From positions 21,552,449 to 21,616,448 of the forward strand of contig CM026424.1 of NCBI GenBank assembly GCA_014871385.1: a stretch of DNA of 64,000 bases, read 5' to 3'. How positions within the stretch are numbered: position 1 is the first letter of the stretch; every line of letters begins with the position of its first letter. A program made the position numbers and the translations under genes. Shown here in pieces: positions 25,154 to 37,486 of this stretch. Below the pieces are notes generated by a model. That model searched no databases. It had not been told where the DNA came from and was given only the letters and a program-made list of their open reading frames with translations. Origin of the DNA: Ceratodon purpureus. Its lineage: Eukaryota; Streptophyta; Bryopsida; Pseudoditrichales; Ditrichaceae.

Positions 25154-25502
25154 TTAACCCTTAAACGTCAGACCCAGCCCTTCGAGCTGGGTTTAAAGGA
25201 ATCATTGGAGACATAAGATTCATTTCTCAACCAAATCAAGTGAGACTTGTTGCGTTTGAAAGCTACTGAAAAAGCGATCTAAATTCCAAATTTTCGCTTC
25301 ATTTGAGAGATTGTGGAATCGTTGGTAAGCAATCAAAGTTATCAAGTTGAACAAGTTTTGAGGTTGGGGCAGCTAAAGTTCAGCAGTGCCGCAGGTGCTA
25401 CAGTGCTAAACAGTGCTACAGTACCGCAGACCGCAGTGCTACAGTGCTAAAGATTCTCTGCGGACTGCCCCCCCAGGCCCTAAAATGACGTTTAAGGGTT
25501 AA
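25154..25502. repeat. 349-bp piggyBac-like MITE with perfect TTAA-flanked ends
   Basis: It starts TTAACCCTTAAACGTCA and ends with the exact complement TGACGTTTAAGGGTTAA. This fits the piggyBac pattern of a TTAA target and CCC-starting inverted repeats. The interior has short CAGTGCTACAGT-type repeats near 25385-25445. Confidence 0.8.
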
Positions 25503-26457
25503 TTGATAATATATATTTCTAAAAATATACATTTGATATATTTTATTTTTATTTTTGGAATCAACTTATTTTAAGTTTAATTAAAGATGTTCTTTTAGAA
25601 GCTTTTGATTTGTTACACATGCCTCATCCACAAGTTATCAAATTATCAATTAATGTTCATGCTTATTTGGAGAGATTTAATTTGCTTCAAATTCTTATGC
25701 AAAATAGTTTTTCCATATTCTTACATCATTAGCCATTATACAATATGAGTACTCTCCCATTGGCCCAATTCATGCTAAAAATCTTGTACTTCAATAGATT
25801 CAACAGGTTCAAAAGTCTAAAATCAAGAATTAGGCTAAATGAGCCCACATAAATATGTTTTTGGAAGATGTAATTTAAAGACTGGATTACGTCCTTAGGA
25901 TTGAATTCAAAAATATATTAAAAACCCATACTAAAGGGTGTGGTATGTCATAATAGGATTAATTGGAACGTCGAAGGAAGAATTCAATTCATTCTTTTTC
26001 CTTTCATTAAATTTTCCTCCCCAACATTCAATTGTGGACTTGTGATAGGAAATCAAAACTGCGGGCACACCTTTTGAAACACCTGCATCCCTTTTCCTTT
26101 GATAACATACTTGTCCATGACTCCAGTCTCCCAACTTCTGGCACCGGTATAGAACCTGTCAAACATGGGATAGAAATTCACGGAAGTTTGAAGCAGAAAC
26201 ATTTGGACAGTTGACAATACAGATGTTGCTACTGACTTTTATTTTTTTGGTAGGATGTTTCTATAGACTCCATCGGATCCCGTGATTCCCGCACATGGAA
26301 AGGGAACTTCGCAAGGAAGGAGTTGAAGACATTAAGCAAAAGACATATTCCTATTGACACAATTGAATTATTTGTAAAATCACCTTGTTTTAGTAAGAAA
26401 GTGGGTGAGTAAACCTAGGTGTTTGGATTAGAATTTGAAATGTTTGTGTTGAAATAT

Positions 26458-26500
<43 letters not shown>

Positions 26501-27142
26501 GGCACAAATGAAAACTTATTTTCATTGCAAGAAAGAGGACAACAGAAGAGTCACTAGTGGAAAACGTGTGCAAGTACACCAGAATCAACACCAAAAATTT
26601 GGTTATATATGGGACTCAGCAAATAGTATATAGCAATTCGTTTTCATGTAGTTGGACATTGTCTAGGACTATTATTGAAACTTGCAATTCATGTGAGATT
26701 TGGATCCCTGATCCCACGCCTAATCTGGACACGAGGGTCACGCGTAGGAGTTACCTCTACTCATTTGCTCTCGGTTAAGAGACAGCCACATGCGGTAAAA
26801 CTGAGACAGATGGATGTTGCGGGACAGTAAATATGGCGATTCAGTAATTTAATTGTTCTAGTAAATTATCGGATGTTGTTGATCGTATGGGCAAAGTTTG
26901 ATTCCATTCATTGTAAGGAAAATCATGATAGGAAGATGAAATTTTGAGCGGATTTACTTGGGTCTTTAACATCATCCAATCTACAGAGATTGTTTTGCTC
27001 TTTGATCTGCATGTGAAGGTTGAAATGAGTGGAAGCCTCTGTGTACCCGAGGATTGATGTTTGGTACACAATGCTTGTGAGGCATGTAAAAACAAAGCTG
27101 AACCTGTAATTGTGTCACTTGTGTATGAAAAACGCCAACAAT
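25503..27142. other. Intergenic DNA with a 41-base T tract
   Basis: The T tract is 26459-26499, followed by GGGCACAAATGAAAAC. Read on the minus strand this is an A tract after a unique sequence, so a minus-strand retroposed 3' end is possible, but I found no flanking duplication. No gene seen. Confidence 0.4.
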
Positions 27143-28077
27143 TTAACCCCTAAAGGACCAAGGTGTTTTGGCACCTCCAATACCAAAAACTGCAGATTTT
27201 GACCACCTTATGGAAATTGATGTATGTTTCCAATAAGATTTGCTTTTCTCGTATTTCCAACCGTAAGATCTTCAATCTAACTATCTTCACCTACATTTTG
27301 ATAAATTTCAGCCGTTGGATCTTGACCATTTGTGAGATTATAACAATCAAAGTTTACTATGTTTTTTTTTTTGGCATTGCCGTAAAGGCCTAGTCTAAAT
27401 GGTGCCAAGGGAGACTTGATGATTGTTACCTCAAACATTTTGCTCATATTTTTTTCCATGTAGGTAACTAAGTTGGGCACCTCCGTGCGAAATTTTGGAG
27501 ACTCATTTTGATTTTTGGGCCTTCATGCAAATTATTTTCCAAAAGAAGGTACAAAAACCACAATATGGTAAAACTTAAATAACGTTAAATATTTTTGGTT
27601 TTTTGAAAATGTGAACGGTTAAAAGTTACATCTATGAGTTTGTGAATTTTAGCAAAAATAAAATTTGGAAAATTCCTAAATCTCAAATTTTGACAAATTT
27701 TGAAAAGAAAAAATGTAAAATTGCAAAAAACTTTGAAGCTTGTTCATGTAATTTTTGGAGGCTGCCCTTGTAAAATTGGTAAACTTTTTGACTTGGTTCA
27801 CTTTGGATTTTGAGTAGTGATTTGGTTATAAACATATTTCTAATTTTTTTTTAAAAAAACCTAATTTGAAACTGCCCATTTTGGACTTGAAACCTAAAAT
27901 TTCTAGTTGAAGGGTCTAAAATTGGAATTTGACTTTGAAAATTTCACCACGTACACATTGCGGTAAAGGGAGCATCCAGTAAAAAAATTAGACAAAAATA
28001 TTACTTTTAACCTCTTCATCTAGGCTGCCCGAAACAGCAAAAAGTAGTTTTCGCTTTCCTGGTCCTTTAGGGGTTAA
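27143..28077 (-). repeat. TTAA-type (piggyBac-like) element, family A, inverted copy
   Basis: It begins TTAACCCCTAAAGGACCA and ends TGGTCCTTTAGGGGTTAA, an 18-bp perfect inverted repeat including TTAA on each side. Its body is the reverse-oriented counterpart of 22206-23142. About 935 bp with no coding frame for a transposase, so it is a non-autonomous piggyBac-like element. Confidence 0.85.
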
Positions 28078-28925
28078 ATCTCCCACACTAACCTCCCACC
28101 GGATTGAGGAAAGTCCGGGTACTTTGATATGGCCCGGAAACGCAAATGTATTTGATTGGCCGGAATGTGACTACAGTATCTTGGTATTACGGTTCGGTGA
28201 ATCAGATGTTCATCTTCTGGCCTGATTCTCGGGAAGCCTACCCATTTTTAATATGAAAAACTGAAGTTTTGCAGGATTTCCATTCCTAGAAATTCTATAA
28301 ATTGCAAAACCTGAAAATAAGGTCATGGATATGTACACCATTGGTCGATAAAGTAGGAGGCCAAATTAAGACTAAAAATAGCTGAAGTGGAACACTGCCA
28401 TTTCACTCATTACACTGAAAATTATTTTGTGCCAATCAAAACGTAATGCCAAAAAAGATGAACACCAATCTATAATTTTGATGTAGTCTCTCCGTGTAGT
28501 TGAAGCATGTTTCTACTAGTGATTGCTCAACCACAGGTAGTCTGGGCATCTAAAACTACCACCCAAAGCCTAGCGAGCCGGCCAGCTGTGTAGAAAACTA
28601 CACGCCAGTACAAACTTAGCCAAGCGTCCACCCCACCCATACCCCAACAGAAAGAGTTAGTATAGGGCGAGACTTATATGCAAGCCGAGAGTGAAGAGTG
28701 GTGATGATAGAAAATATTGAGGTGAATTCAGATTAATTAGAACAAAGACATTTGATGAAAATAGATTTATTACATGGTAGTTTTTTGAAAGACATGAAAG
28801 TGAATGTACACACATTAGATGGTGGTGTTAATGTATTATCATAGCAAGGTTATTCAACAACATTCTAAAAATAGAAAGTATAAAAAATAAAGAATTATAA
28901 AAACAATAATACAATAAATTAACAC

Positions 28926-29177
28926 CATATTTGTTATATTGCGACCTTTTGCAGTCTCATTTTTATCCTCGACTCGAGGATAAACGACTTCAATTCTTTA
29001 TTAATAATTTCTTATTAATAGATAACATCACAAAATTTTAAATTTTTATTATAAGGTCACTATTTGAGTATTATCTATTTTCGTTTTTATTTGTTTATTT
29101 TTTAAATGAATTTTTCCAAGAATAAGCATTTTGTCTCAAAATCAATAAAAAGTCTCAATATAACGAATATGATCATA
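28926..29177. repeat. AT-rich repeat with inverted ends
   Basis: The left end CACCATATTTGTTATATTG is matched in complement by CAATATAACGAATATGATC at the right end. A related end (GTCTCAATTTAACGAATATG) and a short hairpin occur near 38931-38970. The interior is very AT-rich. It is probably a MITE, with no clear target duplication. Confidence 0.4.
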
Positions 29178-29179
29178 AT

Positions 29180-29340
29180 TATATCTTGTCATACTCTCGA
29201 AAGGGGGGAGTAGATCTTTACTTCCATACCTTTGTCCTGAGGACATTGGAGTGGGGGTGGATCGAACAGACACTTAAATCATGTCGGTCTCCTCCGGAGA
29301 CCGAAGTTTTTTTTTTTTTTTTCTTCTATATCTTGTCATA
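29180..29340 (+). mobile_element. 133-bp SINE-like retroposon with T-rich tail and 14-bp TSD
   Basis: The insert is 29194-29326, flanked by the perfect duplication TATATCTTGTCATA (29180-29193 and 29327-29340). It ends with a GC hairpin CGGTCTCCTCCGGAGACCG followed by a run of 16 T and TTCTTC. A hairpin plus T run is what the 3' end of an RNA polymerase III transcript looks like, and T-tailed SINEs are known in plants. On the complementary strand GTTCGATCC resembles a tRNA B box, but that orientation would put the A tract at the wrong end, so promoter boxes are unresolved. Confidence 0.6.
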
Positions 29341-29755
29341 TTTTTTTGATTTCTAAGTCATTTGAAGTGAGTTTTAGTAATATTTTTTGTTGAAAAAAAA
29401 ATAAAATCCATAAATTCAATTTTTGACAAGCTAACACTATATTTTCAAAAAATATAAATATTTGTGTGCCACGTGGCAAACCTGCTATGGTCGTATGGTA
29501 ATTGTTGCTTGGGTGTGGTTAAAGAATTGTGGTTTTTGGACTTTTACAATCATATCCTTTGAGATTATCAAAACATTGTGATTCCAATCAATGTTGATCT
29601 TCAAACCTTATTTTGCATCCACTTAACATACTTAATATTGTACACAATACTTGTATTAAGTCCATTCCTTATTGTAGTGGTTATGGGCTAGTTTTCCTCA
29701 GCTGTTCGGCATATTTTAAGGATGAGTACCATCTTGGTTGTTTAGAAGCAGTGGC

Positions 29756-30200
29756 TTAGAGCATCCCCAATAGATGGACGCCAAACCCACCCTCCAAATG
29801 GGCTTTGGGGGGGTTCCGCAAGACAGAGTGTCAGCTATAGAGTGCACTTCACAGACTCCTACCCCATTGGTCACCAGCTTGGACGTCCCGGGATCAATCC
29901 CCTCCCCAACGTGGCATTGGTGTAGTGATTGCATACGCTGTGGTACCGCAAACCAATTTCGGGTCCCTCACCATGTCAGATGATTTGGGCTATTCATTGG
30001 TAGATGCACTTCTCGCTGGGTATAGTGAGGGTTTTGTATCTCCCTGCACATATTGACAATTTGACGGGAGAGGGCTATGTTTGGCGGGGCTCGCAGAGTT
30101 GGCGTGACACTTGCAGTGTCCATTGAGCCCTTGTTTTGTCTGAGGGCTCGCCATTTTCCGTTGGCGTGTGTGATAGCTGCCCCTGTTGGGGATGCTCTTA
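29756..30200. mobile_element. 439-bp PIF/Harbinger-like MITE
   Basis: The element is 29759-30197, with inverted ends GAGCATCCCCAATAG and its complement (CTGTTGGGGATGCTC). It is flanked by the 3-bp duplication TTA on each side. GAGCATCyCCAAyAG termini with a TTA target are typical of plant PIF/Harbinger-type MITEs. The interior has no transposase. Short GC-rich frames inside are not genes. Confidence 0.7.
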
Positions 30201-32541
30201 GCTCCCAACTTTGTGCTAACTTGCTTCAAACACAAATCATAGCCAAAACATGCTGTAATGGGAAGTTAACTCATGATTCTCACGACTAACATTGACTGTG
30301 GAACATGACAATGATGTCAGGAAGATGAACAATAGAGGAGCTTTTGCAGGTGAGCATTCTGCCACTGTATAGAAGGTGCTGGGCCGCTGGCTTGTGTGCA
30401 TTGTTAACCCTTTACGCCCCAGGCGACCACATTCTGGTCATTGGTGTGTCTCAAATGCAAATAAAATAAATTCCATAAATAAATGGATTTTGAATTTTGG
30501 TGTGCAGAATTGGTTGATAATAACATACATCTTCCAGAAAATAAAATTATATTTTGAAGTTGTGTAACTATCAAAATATCTATGTAAAAAATGTAAAAAA
30601 TTGTAAATCCTTACAAATATATGACATGTATTGTGTGGTATTTCTTGTGTTTGAAAGTTTGTTATCTTCCTCTTATTTTTTAGATTATGTTTATTTTCTA
30701 CATGTTCCATAAGCTTGTGTATCATGGTCTTGATCAATGTACCAACTCTTTCCACTTTGTAATGTGTAAAATTTTGTTTTAAATTCTGTATCAATCAGTC
30801 ACTCCCACTTATAAAATTTAGAATAATTATGTGTGAATTTGTTCTTGACATGAAAAACTGCAATGGAAAGGTGTTGACATATGTTATTGTTGCTTCTATT
30901 CACTTTCATTTCTGAAAATTTAATCCAAATTTTATTCAATTTCATAGTCATAAACCCTTCAAAATCTCATTTTTTAGAGTGCATTATATAATTAAAAGTC
31001 ATACTATAATCTTTCAATCCAACCGTCCAATCTTGCCAAGGGTTGTTGACCACTTTATTGATCAAGATATATTTAAATTGATATGGTTAAATATCAAAAA
31101 TAGTATCACTAATTCAACACGGAGAGTTGTAAGAACCTCCAAAACTGCGCTGGACAGGATTAGGTTTGATGCTAGGTCGTCATGATGTTGCATTCAACAC
31201 CTCCCAGTTATGCTAAAATGCAATTCAAATCAACTGCTACCCCAATAGGCCCTTTAAATCACTCAAAAGAAACCTTTGAGAGATCCTCCATTGACCACCA
31301 CTCCATGCAATTAGGTGGTAACATTCTATCAATAATGGCATGGACGTGAGACTAAAATTACCAAAAGCATTTCACTAGAATGTTCTCAAGCAGTTCCTGA
31401 ATAGTTTTGCATTTACATTATTCAAAAAATGTGACCATTTGCATGTTAAAATCCTGTTTTCAAAAAACAATTGTTCTCCAATACAAAATACTTACTACAG
31501 TTCTTAAATCACAAAATATGAATCCCCATGTACAGTCATTCACATAATGCTCGATAACATGGAATGACTGCATGACTCCAAGTGTCCCAGATACAACCTT
31601 GTCGCAGAGATGGCACCATAGTTTACAGTCGAAGAAAACAACTCCATGAAAATGAGAGTTAAATATCACATCAGAATCTAAATTTACCGTCTCGCCTGCC
31701 AATGCAGATCAGTTACACATTGTTTTTTCTCTTCAATACAAACCGACGTCAATCTGTTGCAGGAAAAGGAGCTGCTCTTTTTCTCCAAGTGGTGATAAAG
31801 CGTTGTGACCGCTACAGTGACGGAAACAAAACCTCTAAACTTAATTTGCCCATTAATATAAATATGCCCAAATACTAATAATCATTGACAATTTAGACAA
31901 GCGAGGTGGGTGCATGCAGCAGGTCAGTCCAACCAGGAAGACTTCCACAGTGAGCACCAGATTCGGTGAAATCTGATGTCACCAACTACGCCAGGAATTT
32001 GGAGACGAGCAAAGTTTGCAACCACTCCAAATTTACGCTGATCATCTGTCATTACGCTTGCAGCTCCGATCATAACTCCGGGACGCTGGACATTCCATCC
32101 ATCCAGCAGGGGACTAGCAACAGACAAAGCAACAAGACCTGGAAAGCAAACCAGTGCAGACACTTTGCTTCCTATGCACAATTTACACCCTCGGAGGTAA
32201 ATCGTGCCGGTACGAAAAAGCTCCAGTTTCTTTTTTATGATATAAATGGCCAGCTTCGGATGTTCACACTGTTCATAGTCATGCTCCTTTTGGCCACAGG
32301 AGTCTACGTCCGGTCTGTGACGATGACTGACCAGCCGGCCTGATAAAACCCATTCATCTGCACCATCACTCTCGCATTACTACATGTCAGGTCGCTTGTG
32401 ATCAGAGAGCTGCCAGTCAGTCGCTCTTAGTGAGTTCTGTGTCGTGGTTGTGTTGCAACTGGGTCATCAATCACTTGGGAGCCGCTCTAGTGTTCGGTGT
32501 GAGCTGCTAGACTTGAGTTGGTTAGCTGAGGTCGGTTCGAG
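30201..32541. other. Intergenic DNA and promoter side of the phytocyanin gene
   Basis: 30400-31500 is very AT-rich without a gene. A lone TTAACCCTTTACGCC at 30404 looks like one end of a TTAA element but has no partner. The phytocyanin promoter and leader should lie in about 32300-32541; no convincing TATA box was assigned. Confidence 0.4.
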
Positions 32542-33509
32542 ATGGCTGGTCAGGGAAGATGCAGTGCAATGCTCTCTATGGTGCTGCTCTTGGTGAGCGC
32601 CGCAGCTGTCGTGCAAGGGGCGTCGTACACTGTGGGTGACGCTACCGGATGGAAAATCCCGGGGGTTATGGGAACCTCGGCAACCTACCTTCAAGATTGG
32701 GTCGCGAATAAGACATTTGTTGTTGGTGATACCTTGAGTAAGTACTATGTTCTCCTCGAGCTTTAGCTTGCTTCTCCCACTTTTCTAATCACGCATCTTG
32801 TGGTCCTTTTGAGATCGGCGAGCTCGTTGTTTTCTAGTTTGTTGTGACGTTCTCGGTTGATTTCCTACACATTAGCCTTGAGTCTGCATTCTTGTGCGAC
32901 CTTCCGAAATGTAGTCTAATTTCCGTTGGTTTTCTAGTAATGTGGGTTGGTAGCTTCACATCCATTGGAGCAAGGAGCTCATGTGATGTAGCAGCGTATG
33001 GTACCTGGTTGTGCGTCCTCTGTATTGGACTAACTTCTTGGTATTTACGTCGTGAAGTGTTGATGAATTGAAGCAATGGTTAAGGTGGCGTGTGTGTATG
33101 TTTTTGAGAAAGAGTTTGCGCCCTGGGTTCACCCGTTGTTCTCTTCTTTGTGATGGCAGCTTTCGTCTACACCCCCAATCAGCACAATGTGCTCACCGTG
33201 AGCGCGGACGCGTACACTGCCTGCACCATAGCCAACCCTCTGCTTAGACTTACCACTGGGAATGACACCGTCACTCTCGCAGCTGGCACTAATTACTATG
33301 TCTGCGGCGTTGGCACCCATTGCAGTTTGGGTCAGAAGATCGCCGTGAACGCAACGGCTGCTCCTCCGGGCACCATCACTCCCCCTGCTGCGCCTGGCAC
33401 GCCCACCACTCCCGCACCCGGAAACAGTGCTTCCGGAAACGCCGTGGTTGTTCTCCAGGTTCTTGCCGCCGTTACGGTGTCTTTGGTTGGTTCTCTAGCT
33501 CTCTGGTAG
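32542..33509 (+). CDS. Phytocyanin, stellacyanin-like, GPI-anchor type, 2 exons
   Basis: This is an extracellular type I blue-copper protein, probably held on the plasma membrane or wall side. Exons 32542-32737 and 33160-33509 join in phase with GT-AG borders, giving 181 residues. Residues 1-26 are a signal peptide. The plastocyanin-like domain starts at ASYTVGDATGWKIP (27-40). The intron falls in GDTL|TFVY, the usual phytocyanin position. Copper ligands are visible as H74, C114, H119 and Q124; glutamine as the axial ligand is the stellacyanin feature. C87 and C120 can form the conserved disulfide. Residues 133-158 are Pro/Thr/Ala-rich, an arabinogalactan-like linker. Residues 160-181 are a hydrophobic tail typical of a GPI-anchor signal. 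N-glycosylation motifs NKT and NAT are present. No damage seen. The physiological electron partner is unknown for the family. Confidence 0.92.
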
Positions 33510-35577
33510 ACAGTAGATGATCTCAAACAGCTTTGAAGCTCTAGAGGTATGGTAATGCTTGAATCTACAGAGTGCACTGATTTAGCACCTGAGATTTTTA
33601 TCGAACCTACACGATACTAGCTCGGGAAGCGCACTAACCATCCAATACCACTGTCTGTCTGCATTCAGTTGGAAACTGCAATGCCCATGTAATATTTTTG
33701 CCAAGAATTCATAAATTGCTGGCTTCAGCCGAATCATCGAACTGCAACTCTGTCTAGCTCGTTAGGTACTGCAAATTAATCCTTTCATACGTTTCCTGTA
33801 AGACGTGCAGTCAAGGGTGGTTGGCCATTCTCTATATTTTCTGCAAATACTAGTAACCTTAAATGATAAGGCCTCATCTAAATATTTGATGAGTTTATAT
33901 TCCGGCACGATGACTTTGGAAATTGGCTAGAACCCACTCTTGAATGAACTTTCCGATATTTTTGGGCAAGTGATCTGAGTTTCAAGCGGTTCAATATTTC
34001 TCCAATTTTACACACCGTCATACAATTCTATCTAGCATGAAATTTTCTTGTAGGTCGGGACGTGGTCAGCACACGCGGGAGAGGCGGTCGAAGCTCCACA
34101 AACTCTAATCAAAACCAGCAGTCTAGATTCTAGATAAATCAGCACACTGGTGCAAACGCTGCCCGCCGGTAAAGTTGACGACGATAATTATTTACGTGCC
34201 CTCTTATCATTATTAACACTACTATTATTATTGTCACGAACGGAACCAAAGAATTCAATTGCAAGGGATGCCGATCATTATTATTCACGGCTCTGTCCTC
34301 ACCTACTCCAGACGTCATCTACAGTAATCCACTGCACGTTGCCACGTAGGAACCTGCAGCGCAAAGAGCCTGAGCAAGTTGCAACAGTGACGCCGTCCCA
34401 CGGCTCGTACACAGCTCCGTGACCGCATTCCCGTGGTGCCTGACAGTTGGCGATGGGCATGGCGTGGTGCTCCCGACATCCGGGTCACTCCGTCCGGCTT
34501 TCGCCCATTCTCTCGGAATAGCGCCTAGAGGTGTCAGAGCTCAAGCTTCGCGGTGCGTGAAACTTCGGCGACGTGCGATTGCGCCGCTCCTGGTCGACGT
34601 GTGTGTGTGTGTTTTTTTGTTTCGGGTTCTCCTGCTTTGTTGCCTGAGAAATGGTATCACAGATCTAGGAACCTGTTGCAGATCCAGAGTTATGTGTGCT
34701 ATACAAATATTTATGTGATTTCCGGAGGGAAGAGTGTGATGGCTTGATGTGAGGTGGTCATGGTGGTTCAAATAGGGTAACGCGGGCATGCAATCTGCGA
34801 AAAAATATCAGAAGGAGGCATGCATGTAATCCATGAGAAAATATTAGAATGGACTATGAATCCGTGAGAAAATATTTCAAGTGGTCATCCGTATAAGTGA
34901 GAGTAATAAGAGTGGCTTGCGAAGGTATTGGCCAACTTTGCGTATCATAAACCTCCTCTGCACTGATATCACTCAATCTGATAGTACTGCCCTTTAATGT
35001 TTATTTCTGTATTGGAGTCTTGTCATTCGACAAAGACTAGGTGTTGTAAATTGATATTGTTTGTGTTAAAATGGGTAAATGAAGTAAGATACTTGCATTT
35101 CAATATATGTTTCATCACGTGGGTGCAACATTATTGTACTGGAGTATGTGTTTTTATCATGATGAAGTAAGAGAAGTTGTGATATTATAAGTGATGTATT
35201 GGTTGATACATGAATTTTCAAAAAAATCAAATTTTGATTATAGCATGTTTTTTCTTTTCTTACATGTCTTATTTAGAATCCAAGTCAAAAGTGAACATAT
35301 TTCATCCAAGTCATATTCTTTAGAAAAGATTACATCCATCTTTCAGTTTCCATCCATCGCTAACATATATCATCATGTTTTTGTGATGTGATAGGGGTTC
35401 CATCCACGGGACCCACTGTAATGGAGCTAACCCTTCAAAATTATAGGAAATTATATCATTTGTACTTCATTAATTAGCAGAAATTCAAGTTTTACTCTAA
35501 TTTTATTAAAATATTTTGAAGTTTTTTTAAGAACATATTACGGCTTGGATTTTTTGATTGAACATGTCTAGGTTATC
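33510..35577. other. Downstream flank of the phytocyanin gene; no gene seen
   Basis: The 3' untranslated region and polyadenylation site of the phytocyanin should lie in the first 200-300 bases. A GC-richer patch at 34070-34620 has open frames on both strands without recognisable domains. Three loose repeats of TGAGAAAATATT-type words occur at about 34795-34880. Confidence 0.4.
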
Positions 35578-36424
35578 TTCAACCCCTAAAGCACCAACTC
35601 AACAAAATTGGGTTGATTTAGGGTACGGTCAAGCTCTCGGTAAACCAATTTTTATACAATGAAGCTATAATTTGGCACAATATAGAAAATTATCATATCT
35701 TTCTAACAAGACATTCATGCTTCAAAATTCCTCATAATTTAAAGAGATATTCACTCTCTAAGCTTGCAAATAGTATTAGGGCATGCTGAAATCTACCCAA
35801 ACCTGCTCTATATGCTCATTTATCCTCAAAATTTGCCCAAAATTAATTAGATCAGTGAAACTTCAAAAATTCACCAAAGTTTGAGATTTTACTTTTTTTC
35901 AACTCTGTTTTTTCCTACATATAAAATAGGCACCAAGGTATGTTCTCACCATTTGGAATTTCAATACAATCTTTTTCGACATGCAATTTCATTGTCAAAA
36001 ACTGGCCTTTATATATATGAATGTCAACATATCCCTATGTGAAAAATAATGTTTTTCTCAAGGTTTTGTATGTCCAATGAAGTTGAAATTTTGAAGGCAT
36101 ACACCTAATTCACCTAAAAACAAGAATTTGAAGAGCCTCCATTCATATCTACTTGGAAAAATGGTTTTTTTGGCCCCCCAAAATGCCTCTGTCTCCTTCT
36201 ACTACAACGGAATTTTTATTTTTTTCCAACCTCAAACATTATGATCACACAAAGGGTGTAGACTTTGTATATAATATTTGATGTACACGTACAAGTTATT
36301 TACTAAATCCAATAGTTACATTCTTCAGAAAACGTCACAAATTGAATTTATTTTCCTTGCAATGAAAAAAGACAGTTTTAAGGGGGAATTGTAGAATTTG
36401 ATGTGAAAAAACTTTAGGAGTTAA
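35578..36424 (+). repeat. TTAA-type (piggyBac-like) element, family B, plus orientation
   Basis: The left end is CAACCCCTAAAGCACCAACT (outer TTAA altered to TCAA) and the right end is AACTTTAGGAGTTAA. Its left end and interior match in reverse the element at 23693-24513. No transposase. Confidence 0.55.
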
Positions 36425-37486
36425 GGTTGTTTTAAATTGAAAGAATGTAAGGCATCTGAATAGACAGAAACGACTGAAATAAGGATTTTTTTTGCCGCTT
36501 TCAAGCATTTATGGAGCTCAAAGTTGGTGAGCATAAACCTAGCTTCTATAACTACAAGAATGGATGACCTTCTTTAAATTAACCGTGTTTGCAAAATATA
36601 CTTTTTGAACATCAAAACTTAGATATACTGCTCGGGTAGTGTCAAAACAAACTTTTATAGGAGACAATCTAACAGGTCACATAAAGATGGCCATAATTAC
36701 AAGTCACAACACAAAGTGGCAGACACATTTGATTGTGAGAGAAACTTTTATAGATCTGATGAAACAGTCAGAGGACAGCAATTGTGAAGATTAATCAACA
36801 TTACTTTTACCGAGACTTCTCTCACAAGTCATCAGGAGCCTTGGAACAAACAATCTCGGGAACATTGAAACGTGACTTCTGTACTGGTATAATTTAGAAT
36901 GTAAATTTTGAAGCCTGTTATTGTCTCCATTCTAGTCATAGAGAAAAATGTACAGTTCTTCCCAGCAAACGAGAATGTGCAGACCCAATCAAAACACCTG
37001 GGCTGGTTCCAAGAGTTCCAATTCTTTCATAACATTCATAGCAGTTGGGGCCTATTTCCAGGTACTACCGTACCATTTCCAACAATTGGACCATGGGTTT
37101 ACTTTTGAAAATAGATGTGCACTATTCCCCAACCACTCATCCTGACCAATCATGCATTTTGAACAATGTGAATTTTTCAAATCATGCAAATATTTTACAA
37201 CTCGAATGTGCAAAGGACACATTGCTATTGAAATACACAATGGTATGCATCATAACTTCATCTTCCATCAATGTTCACCTTAGGAGCATCAATGATGAAA
37301 CTACTTAGATTTTTTTTTAGTGAATCCAATTACATAATTGAATCCGACCACCTTTGTAGGTGCTTACAAACAACATATGTGTGTTTCAACTTTGGATGGA
37401 AGTGGGTGTGAATAAGAAAGAACTTTCTCAACATAAACATTTCAACTTTTCCTACTTCTGACCCTCCATGGAAAAACCAAACTGGT

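Noticed and set aside
26459-26499. T tract as a minus-strand poly(A) tail
   Set aside because: No target duplication or recognisable retroposon body was found beside it.
30404-30430. Single TTAACCCTTTACGCC end
   Set aside because: No complementary partner end was found in the window, so no element is called.
32834-33076. Open frames within the phytocyanin intron on both strands
   Set aside because: They lie wholly in the intron and have no domain similarity.
34651-34690. TGGTATCACAGATCTAGG resembling a primer binding site
   Set aside because: No long terminal repeats, polypurine tract or retroelement frames around it; probably chance.
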